Shown here in pieces: positions 56,436 to 64,000 of a stretch of DNA of 64,000 nucleotides. Each line of letters begins with the position of its first letter. The stretch's first letter is position 1. A model generated the notes under the pieces. That model ran no database searches. It saw only the letters and a program-made list of their open reading frames with translations, and was not told the origin of the DNA. A program made the translations under genes and the position numbers. The stretch comes from Sepioteuthis lessoniana. Lineage: Eukaryota; Mollusca; Cephalopoda; Myopsida; Loliginidae. Where the stretch lies: the NCBI GenBank assembly GCA_963585895.1, contig CAUZXS010004356.1, positions 45,001 to 109,000 on the forward strand, written 5' to 3'.

Positions 56436-57213
56436 GTACTGATGGTTTGTTGGGTTTTATGGCATATCAACCTTTGTAGGTTATTTAACGCCAAATCCAT
56501 TTTTATGTAAATAATCAGTTCTATTTCAAACAATTCAGTTTAGCATGAGTACACAGTTTAATTGTCAAAAAAAATTTCTATTTCAAACTATTAAAGCAGT
56601 TATATATAACAATTCAGTTTAGTGTAAGTACAGTTTCAATGTCCAAAACAGTTCAATTTCAAACAATCCAGTTTAGCATAAGTACACAGTTTAAATGTAA
56701 GTACAGTTTAATTGTGAAAAATATTTCTATTTCTAGCTATTCAGTTTAGTCAAGCAGTTCTAATTCAGTTTAGTATAAGTACAGATTTTGTTTACACACA
56801 GTTAACTGTCAAAACAGTGTAAATACAGTTTCAATGTCAAAAAAACAGTTCTATTTCAAATAATTCAGTTTAGCATAAGCACGCAGTTTAAATGTAAGTA
56901 CAGTTTAATTGTCAAAAACATTTCTATTTCAAGCTATTCAGTTTAATCAAACAATATAGTTTAGCATAAGTATGCCGTTAGTTCTATTTAACCCATAGAT
57001 AGGACCCATATCAGGTGCTACCACTCCAGGCCTGAGTGGACCTGAAAGTGATGGCAATAAAGGGATACTCCGCATTCCCCAAAGCTCCAGCATCACTGGA
57101 ACCTCACCATCAGATTGTTTAGTGTCATATCTAGGACACTCGTTGGGAGGGGGGTCTTATCCTTCTGCAGAGTTGCAGTCAGTGTATTCCACAGTCCCAG
57201 CCGACTGGGCAAT
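56436..57213 (-). mobile_element. family D element, complete, in the last FZR1 intron
   Basis: Tail 56445-56505 (ttatggcatatcaacctttg, gttatttaacgccaaat), body 56515-56990 with repeated ttcaaacaattcagtttagc and aagtacacagttta units, and a reverse head 56995-57213 ending cagccgactgggc. Same transcriptional orientation as FZR1. Confidence 0.88.
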
Positions 57214-57515
57214 ACACAGAGTTAATGTCAAAACAGTTTTATTTCAGATAATTCAGTTTAGATGTCAAAATAGTTCTATTTCGAGCAATTCAGTTTAGCA
57301 TTAGTATGCAGTTTTAATGTCAAAACAGTTCTATTTTAAACAATTCAGTTCATTTTAAATGAATAAAAACAGTAAATGCCAACCACCGCTTCGTTCTATT
57401 TAACCCATAGATAGGACCCTTATCAGGTGCTACCACTCCGGGCCAGAGTGGACCTGGGAGCGATGGCAATAAAGGGATACTCTGTCTTCCCCAAAGCTCC
57501 TGCATCACTGGAACA
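57214..57515 (-). mobile_element. family D element, partial
   Basis: Body units 57220-57355 then the 3' two thirds of a head in reverse (57395-57515, to caaagctcctgcatcactgg). It follows the previous element in tandem. Confidence 0.8.
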
Positions 57516-57532
57516 ATACATGTACTGAGGTA

Positions 57533-57816
57533 GCACACACAGTATAATGATTTTTGTCATAGGAAATGGAATCAGCAATCAGAGCTCAAATCCTGGATGA
57601 GGCTGTTTATGTTTCACTTCACATTAATGCCCTTGTAGAAAGGCACAAATCCATATCTTCTTCCAACTATGGGTGTATAGTAAGACAGATTGGGTTCTTT
57701 AGCCTTGTCAAGACGACCAGTCTAATAGAAGGTAAACTGTAAATTTAAATCGGCTGTACGCCATTTAAAAATCGATCTTGTATCACATTCTGCACATGGC
57801 AGAAGAGTTGGGTAAA
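57533..57816 (+). mobile_element. SINE B, full-length
   Basis: Head acagtataatgatttttgtc, B box GAGCTCAAATCC near 57583-57594, body to gagttgggtaaatac. It is opposite in strand to the copy at 57944-58229, about 130 bp away. Confidence 0.85.
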
Positions 57817-57943
57817 TACAGCAAATCCAACAAAGTATTAGAACTTCGGGGCATATATTTTTGTTGGATCTTATAAACACAGACGAAAAAGGGCAAAACA
57901 TTATTTTTGTGTCTTGCAACAGATTTATGAATCTTTGAGATGT

Positions 57944-58229
57944 ATTACCCAAGCCCTCCAACCACAAGCAGGATGCAATACAAGGTCACTTTTTAAGCAG
58001 AGTTAAAAGGTTTGAATTCAGAGTTTTCCTTCTCCTAGACTGGTTGCTACATCAAATTAAAAAGCCTAGTCTACCCTACTATTTATCCACAGCTGGAAAG
58101 AGAATAGTTGGATTCATACCTTTTCAAGGAAATTAGTGTTATGTAAAGTGCAAACAGCCTCAGCCAGGTTTTGAACTCAGGTGGCCATGTCTATTTCCTA
58201 TGACAATAAACATTTCTCCACAGGCACTT
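57944..58229 (-). mobile_element. SINE B, full-length
   Basis: Minus-strand copy: aagccctccaaccacaagca end, body gaattcagagttttccttct, and head in reverse with the B box near 58168-58178. Partner of the inverted pair. Confidence 0.85.
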
Positions 58230-58694
58230 TCTTTTAATCTTAAAGATGTATGGATAGAAAATAAATCTATGATAGATTTTATGAAATAAGATTGGTTTAA
58301 TGTAACGGCTTCCCACACACACAGAGAAATGATCAACAAAGCAATTTCACTAACACCTCTTCATGGATACAGAATATGCTAAAGCAGTCAGTAAAGGACA
58401 TGACTAGCCACTGTGAAATCAGACTTGAAGCTCATATCTAGCAATGGAACTATGAATGGCTGGACATTGTAAGAGCTGATGCTAGCAATTGTCAAGCATG
58501 GAGTGTGGTAATCTGAGATGTCATCAATTCAATACATAGAGTTGGCTTAAACCACATCAGGTTAATGCCAACACACACACACATGGCTAATAGCAAAAAT
58601 AACCCAATCTTTTTGCCATAAAAGTATTCCTTTATGCCATCTCACCTGGAGATGAGAAACAACCAATTCAAAAGGTTGTTGAATAAATACTTAC
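58230..58694 (-). other. FZR1 intron sequence, nothing recognised
   Basis: No repeat family recognised except a short (CA)n near 58571-58583. Confidence 0.5.
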
Positions 58695-58787
58695 TTTTGT
58701 TGATCTTGTTTTACTAAAAACATTCCAAAACCTGAGTGTCTCATCTCCTGCTCCTGTAACTATAGCTTCACCATCAGGAGACATTGC
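58695..58787 (-). CDS. FZR1: FZR1/Cdh1 exon, last WD40 blade
   Basis: 31 codons between acceptor TGTACAG and donor GTAAGT. The peptide runs AMSPDGEAIVTGAGDETLRF, WNVFSKTRSTK and covers the final WD40 repeat of the propeller, with the conserved GDET..FWNVF ending. The exon is phase 0 at both ends. It joins the exon at 60981-61085 upstream across a 2.2-kb intron and the last exon downstream. Confidence 0.96.
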
Positions 58788-59203
58788 CTGTACAAAGAGA
58801 GGGAAAAAAAAATCAACAGTGAAATAGCAGACAAGATCATTCTTGTGTTATCATTAAGAAGCATGAATAAAGAGTAATATTGGCAGTGATTTTTTAATGT
58901 ACCATGCAGATCCACTTTATATTTAATAAAAAGTAACTATTCTTTTCTCAGTTCTACAAAAAATGTTGGCATATTCATTTTTTCCTCTATTTTGCTAAAG
59001 TTCTTTTTAAATTAATAAATATAAGATAACCTTTAAGTAGACAGCCTTTCAGTTAATCATTTGTGAATCAATGGATAAGAGGATCACAGCTGGATATAAA
59101 ATACTGGGCCCAATAATCTTCAGATATAGTTGAATTCTAAGTTTAACATTTTAATAATTTCCCAAAAGCAAAAATAAAAGGGTCTTTCAATGATGTTCTT
59201 GAT

Positions 59204-59734
59204 CAGATGTCCCCAAACCACAGCCCATATGCACCCCTACACCCAACTTTAAAAATCTTCCCTTTGCCTTTTAATGTTGAAGTAGTACTATTACAACTGA
59301 TGATGGAACTCATCAGTTCAATGTTCAGAAGATTTAAAGTCCAAGTTTCTTGCTTGTCACAACTTCAATTTTGAGAAGAACTGCATGCTTCTATCAGGAC
59401 AATTTCCCAGACTTTGACTCAAACCCAGCAAGTAGTTAGCATAACATACCAATGTGAACAGTTGTTCTCTAAAATGAAGCATGCCAAAAGTACATGGCAG
59501 TTACAAATGTCAAATCATCACTTGTCTGATGTGCTCCTCCAGTCAACCTGTTCATCATTTAACCCTGGTATTACATGTTTTTTGTGATTTTTGCAAACAA
59601 CATGTCTCATTAATAATGATTGTTACTTTGTAAATTCAACTGGGTTTTTTTTTCCTATCCTTTTAAGATTACATCTCTGGACTCCTTAGAGTTAAGCTTT
59701 GTAGATTTCAAAGTGAAAAGGTTGGAAACCCCTG
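59204..59734 (+). mobile_element. hAT transposon remnant in an FZR1 intron
   Basis: The ends read CAGATGTCCCCAAACC and, in reverse, CAGGGGTTTCCAACC, the inverted-repeat style of hAT elements. Flanking octamers ttcttgat and atctagat match at 6 of 8 positions, like a decayed 8-bp target duplication. Inside, 59447-59575 keeps an open frame reading YQCEQLFSKMKHAK then SNHHLSDVLLQST, the C-terminal dimerisation region of hAT transposases. It is antisense to FZR1. The rest of the transposase is missing. Confidence 0.75.
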
Positions 59735-60103
59735 ATCTAGATCTACAGTTACATATTTAGAGTATTTCTAATATATTTTTCTAACTATTAAAATACATCA
59801 CCAGTATCAATAAATAGCTTTCTTATTCTTTAAGTCAGGGAGCAGTAAACTTATTGTCACAATCATTCAGAAAAGTAACTGTAAGAAATTCAATACGTGA
59901 CTATAGCTAGGTGTTAGCTCGCAGGAGAGAGTTCTACCACCTTTTTATTGACAACAATAGTGGAAACTGTTTTTCCAGTTTTTTAAAACTAAAGCTTTAC
60001 ATTGGAAAAGATATTGCTGTCAAATACCTATACTGGTAGTATGACTTAAGTGGGAATGTCAGTAGGTTCCTCTGAGAAATTCCTAGATACTCCATAATTA
60101 GGT

Positions 60104-60483
60104 TTCATTTGTTTGGTTTTTATAGTATATCAACCTTTGTAGGTCATTTAATACCAGTTTCATTTCAAACAATTCAGTTTAGCATAAGTATGCAGTTTAA
60201 ATATCAAAAACAGTTTTATTTCAAACAATTCAGTTTAGCATGAGTACAGAGTTTAGTTCTATTTGACCCATAGATAGGACCAAATCAGGTGCTACCACTC
60301 CAGGCTAGAGTGGACCTGGGAGTGATGGCAATAAAGGAGTACTCCACATTCCCCAAAACTCTAGCATTTCTGGAATCTTACCATCAGGTTGTTTAGTGTC
60401 ATATCCAGGACAGGGGAGGGGGCTTACCTCCTCTGCAGAGAAGCAGTCGGTGTATTCTACAACCCTAGCCGACTAGGCAACCT
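60104..60483 (-). mobile_element. family D element, short complete copy with 10-bp target-site duplication
   Basis: Tail (tatagtatatcaacctttgt, gtcatttaatacc), two body units, and a reverse head ending cagtcggtgtattctacaac then agccgactaggc. It is flanked by ataattaggt at 60094-60103 and 60484-60493. This defines head plus body plus tail as one insertion unit of about 380 bp. Confidence 0.88.
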
Positions 60484-60619
60484 ATAATTAGGTGAAAGAG
60501 CTGGCACATTTTCTGTCATAGCAACATCATCATCAACAACAATATCTGAGCCTACAAAAGGTATATCCTCTGTACTCCTTCACAGCAGATTTTCTAGAAC
60601 TGCATCATTTCAGTGTGGT

Positions 60620-60765
60620 GTCTGATTTTGTGGCATAATGGTTATCGTCATAGGAAGTGGACTTGACTACTCAAGTTTAAAAACTTAGGTAGGATGTTCG
60701 CATTTCACATACCACTAATTGATTCATTCTCACACCAGTTATGAGTAAATAGTAGGGCTGACTTG
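60620..60765 (+). mobile_element. SINE B fragment, head half, in an FZR1 intron
   Basis: ttttgtggcataatggttatcg head, degraded B box near 60675-60687, body to gtaaatagtagggct. Confidence 0.7.
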
Positions 60766-60980
60766 GCACTGCTTCTTAACCCCTTCCTCAAAATGTCACA
60801 AACACCATGAATGTAAGTAATAAATTCTACAAGACTCTAGTCAGATGTTACCTCCCAAGAGAGAGAGTCCTACCACCTTTTTACTGATAAATAATTTTGA
60901 AACTAGTACTTCTTTTTTTTTTAATACTCTGTCAGAACTTCCAGTCTCTGAAAACTTAAGAACAAAATTACAACACTTAC

Positions 60981-61085
60981 CAAGTAAAGAACTCTGTAGG
61001 AATGTCCAGTGAGTTTTGCAATCTGTACAAGTCCAGGATACTTCCAAACCAGGATCTGATTTTGTGAGTAACCATGGGTGCTAAC
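60981..61085 (-). CDS. FZR1: FZR1/Cdh1 exon, WD40 blade
   Basis: 35 codons between acceptor TTTTTAG and donor GTAAGT. The peptide is VSTHGYSQNQILVWKYPGL then VQIAKLTGHSYRVLYL, which is diagnostic of the Cdc20/Cdh1 family, with WKYP typical of Fizzy-related. Phase 0 at both ends. The upstream intron is only 129 bp. Confidence 0.97.
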
Positions 61086-61214
61086 CTAAAAAGGAAACAA
61101 AAATCTTTGAAGAACTTTGAGAAAAATAAATGTTTTAAGTAAAGTGAATCTAAAAGTGGAACAGTGCCTCCCGCCACCCCAGCAAAACCAGAGTACATAG
61201 ATTTTACAACATAC

Positions 61215-61511
61215 CAGCTCATTAGAGTGTTTGGACCAAGCGAGATTGCAGACTTGTGATCCAGTGTCCACACACTGCAGAGGCTGTCCGGTGAGTGTGT
61301 TCCAGAACCTCATACAGCGGTCGGCCGTGCCACCCCCGCTGGCAAGCAGGCCGTGTTGGTGAGGTGACCAGGCGATAGCCTTCACTGCCGCCAGGTGCTC
61401 TGTGTAAGTTTGAACAGGACTGACACTTGTCATGTTCCACACAAATAATTTATTATCATTACCACCAGATGCCAAATGTTGGTGATCAGGAGACCACTTC
61501 AAACCACACAC
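61215..61511 (-). CDS. FZR1: FZR1/Cdh1 exon, central WD40 blades
   Basis: 99 codons between acceptor TTTTCAG and donor GTATGT. The peptide begins VCGLKWSPDHQHLASGGNDN and includes AIAWSPHQHGLLASGGGTAD and GQPLQCVDTGSQVCNLAWSK. These are the highly conserved propeller blades that hold the D-box and KEN degron pockets in Cdc20/Cdh1 proteins. AWSPHQHGLLASGGGTADRC is almost invariant in animal Fizzy-related. Phase 0 at both ends. An in-frame extension to 61556 on the 5' side is intron. Confidence 0.97.
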
Positions 61512-61847
61512 CTGAAAAGTCACAAGGATTACAGATAAAATTGAGAAAAAATTCAATGGATTATTTAATGATGTAAATAAAAAGTTTTGAACTTATCTAA
61601 ATATTTTTTAACTAACAAATACATAAGCTAACACAAAAAACTTATTTATGTTCACAAAAGGCATTTGATCAATTGTTTTAATGAAAAATTGTATTTCCTA
61701 ATTGAAAAAATTAATAATAAAAGTAATTGTAAAAACAAAGACAATATCAAAACCAAACTCTGCAGGATAAACTATATTGAAGAAATAGATACTTTAGAAT
61801 CAAGAACTGGACAAAAACTCAAATCTGGTCTAAAAGAATTGACTTAC

Positions 61848-61969
61848 TTCTTGCCTGTGTCCCGTTAATTTTCTTTCTGGAGCAAGTGAAGGAGTTCTTA
61901 TGTCACGCTGAAGAATGAGTCGATCTCGGCTTCCAGAAGACAAGATGTCTGCATTCCAAGCTAAGGCCC
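61848..61969 (-). CDS. FZR1: FZR1/Cdh1 exon, WD40 blade 3 region (most upstream exon in window)
   Basis: The acceptor TTTCCAG is followed by two bases completing a Gly codon, then 40 codons to the donor GTAAGT. The peptide is ALAWNADILSSGSRDRLILQ then RDIRTPSLAPERKLTGHRQE, as in Fizzy-related. The split codon means the previous exon ends in phase 1. I cannot find that exon up to position 64000, so the N-terminal C-box and earlier blades lie beyond the window. The exons here give about 218 residues, a little under half of a typical ~490-residue protein. Confidence 0.96.
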
Positions 61970-64000
61970 CTGGAAATGACGATGAAAAATATAGCTATCA
62001 TCAACATTAGTTTACACAACACACAATAAGCATCTCCAAAACTACTTTATAATTAGAAAAGAAAAAAATTAATATCTACGATTAGAGTAAAAAAAAAAAA
62101 AAAAAAAAAATCAAGAAAGCTGGATCTCAATAACAGAAAATGCTTGAAAGGTCAGAAATTCTTAATTTCTGAGTATTTATTTTTCATTATTGCCCGAATG
62201 AAAAAATGAACATACATTGCAGAATCTTGACAAAAGTTGTCAGAGATGAAGAGATGACAAATTCACATCAAGAAAAAAGTCAGACATGTGGTCTCAAAAA
62301 AAAAAAAAAATACCACTCACTCAATTACTCTTAACATCCCTCTAGACAGGTATCAGATTCAGTTTCTTTGTTTAATGGGATAAGAATGTTCATAGATTAT
62401 TTAATACCAAAGCAATCCTTATAGAAGAATGATAGCGATACACTAACCCATAGCTGGGAGATAAGGTGGTTAATACCTTTCCAAATCCAAAAGTGAATGT
62501 AATAGCACAACTTACTTCAGAGCTACAGTCCAGCACTTTAGCAACTATACCACAGACAAGTCTCAAATCAAGAAGACATGGCGAGATATTTTTGAGTCAA
62601 TGTAAGAATTGTTAAATTATAGCCCACCTCCAATGAGGAGAGGAAAAGTGGTTTTACTAGCTAAGAAACTAAAGTTATTCCTTGTCCTGTGCTGGTTAAT
62701 AAGAGACCCATTTCAAAAATACTTATGTTTGTCTTCTTGCATCCCACCAAAAGAATTCCCATGATTGATCTCTTGTCAGTCACAGCAAAGTTTACTGGAT
62801 ATTTCATTACATGGAAATAAACACAGACACTAATTCAGGAATATATATACAGTGCACAACACTATAAACATCAAGGAGGAATTTATTTTGCTTTTCTAAA
62901 ATATGAAAAACCAGAAGAAAAATAGAAAAAGGTTCAATATAACCAACCATATGGTGAATACCACAAGGCATTAACTGTTTAATGTTTATCATTTTTTAAA
63001 TATTCCATACAGGGTGTGGAAGCAAAATATGAAATAATCTTTAAAAAGTTTTTTTTATGTCTGATTAGTCCAATTTTTTTAAAAAAGCGACAAATGTAGA
63101 TTTTTATGATTAGCTCTATTATTCAAGCACATTTTTATCAAAATTCAGCCTACTATGAATAAGCAAGAAAAGAAACAACAAAGAATCTATGTTTTGCTTA
63201 AGGCTGAAACCAAGCCAAAGTTTCTTTATCTACCGTATACAAAGCAAAGGAAAATTGTTTTACAGAATAAAGGCTTTTTAAGGAAAAGGGGGGGGATTGA
63301 ACAAAAAGTGATAAGAAGGCTTTTTAACTGCGCTCACCATTAAGAAGGACCCTACAATGTCAATAAGAAAACACACTAATGAATTGAAAGTCCACGAAAA
63401 AACTGATTTAAGCCCAGACTTTAACCCCCTTAATAATGGGGCATTTTAGAAAACAAAACAAATGCAACTTACCATCCAAATATTGGTTTGCCTAAGACTA
63501 GAATAAAATGTCTGAAGAATTTATTTTGAAGGCATGCAAACTGTTTTAAAGGCATGTTGATACAATAATTGAAAAAAATGGTGGCTACATTGAGTAAATT
63601 TACTATTTTGGATCCATCTTCTTATTTTGTTGTTTATTTTTTTAAATCAAAATTAATCTTGTTTTATTATAGAGTTGTTTATTATTATACTAGAGTGTTC
63701 CTGATTTTGCTTCTGTAAAGCATAAAACCTGAGAAATTCATGATCAGAAAAGTCTTAAGTAAAGTTTTATCATCATTGAGTTAAAAAGACATGCTAAAAA
63801 ATGTGCATAAATGATGGCCTCTCTAACTTAGAAACCAAACATTAAAATCATATTCACTAAGTTGAACTTCAATTCACTAGTGACTGAAAGATAAATCTAA
63901 AAGAAAAAATAACTAGTTATTAACAAAATGAAAAATAAAAAAATTCATTCTTGATGAAAGTAATTCTATCAAATGTTAGAATAATTCTACTTGACACTAT
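61970..64000 (-). other. FZR1 intron (5' part of gene beyond window)
   Basis: At least 2 kb without recognisable upstream exons. It contains a SINE A at 62362-62572, poly-A runs near 62090-62110 and 62296-62312, and AT-rich sequence. The short open frames at 62807-62992 and 63155-63343 have no motif. Confidence 0.6.
62362..62572 (-). mobile_element. SINE A in an FZR1 intron
   Basis: ctttgtttaatgggataaga tail, aatcctta.agaagaatgat body, and a tRNA-like head in reverse (ccagcactttagcaactata). Sense with FZR1. Confidence 0.72.

Noticed and set aside
56510..56990. CRISPR-like regular repeats
   Set aside because: The context is animal nuclear DNA; units are adjacent and imperfect, spacers are not unique, and each block is tied to a retroposon head and tail.
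61222..61440. 72-residue minus-strand frame inside the FZR1 exon
   Set aside because: It overlaps the conserved WD40 coding frame in a different phase and shows no domain.

Overview
This window is animal nuclear DNA. It is AT-rich, has no operons, and carries one split protein-coding gene plus a very dense set of interspersed repeats. The repeat mix (RTE-type and R2/R4-type LINEs, several tRNA-derived SINE families, very many microsatellites) and the spelling of the one conserved gene suggest a mollusc, most plausibly a cephalopod. That taxonomic call is inference; nothing here proves it.

The only host gene I can support is on the minus strand at the right end. Five exons between 56078 and 61969 encode the C-terminal WD40 propeller and the Ile-Arg tail of Fizzy-related/Cdh1 (FZR1), an activator of the anaphase-promoting complex. 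All splice sites are canonical and the reading phases agree. The N-terminal exons lie beyond position 64000. Downstream of its stop codon, about 49570-56077, there is an AT-rich stretch free of SINEs that probably includes a long 3' UTR.

Layout. 1-5640: two RTE LINE copies pointing at each other. 5640-11670: head-to-tail, 5'-truncated R2/R4-like LINE copies separated by (TAA)n, one of them split by a nearly full-length RTE element (about 7205-11006) whose roughly 1010-codon frame is broken only by three stop codons. 11670-24400: tRNA-derived SINEs (called A, B and C here), several nested with clear target-site duplications, a second young RTE copy inside a SINE, microsatellites, and a pair of 5S-rRNA-like repeats. 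24400-32000: copies of a composite repeat (called D), CT/CA/TA microsatellites, and a roughly 500-bp duplication. 32000-49570: more of D, SINEs, R2/R4-like fragments, a MITE-like element, a Penelope-like fragment and perfect hairpins. 49570-64000: FZR1, with D elements, SINE B copies and a hAT remnant in its introns.

The best candidate for something undescribed is family D, with about 20 heads in 64 kb. It has a roughly 220-bp non-tRNA-like head with short inverted repeats, a variable minisatellite body, and a 3' tail hairpin shared with tRNA-derived SINE A. One copy has a 10-bp target-site duplication around head plus body plus tail, so the composite moves as one unit. Family letters A-E are my own labels. 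All homology calls are by eye.
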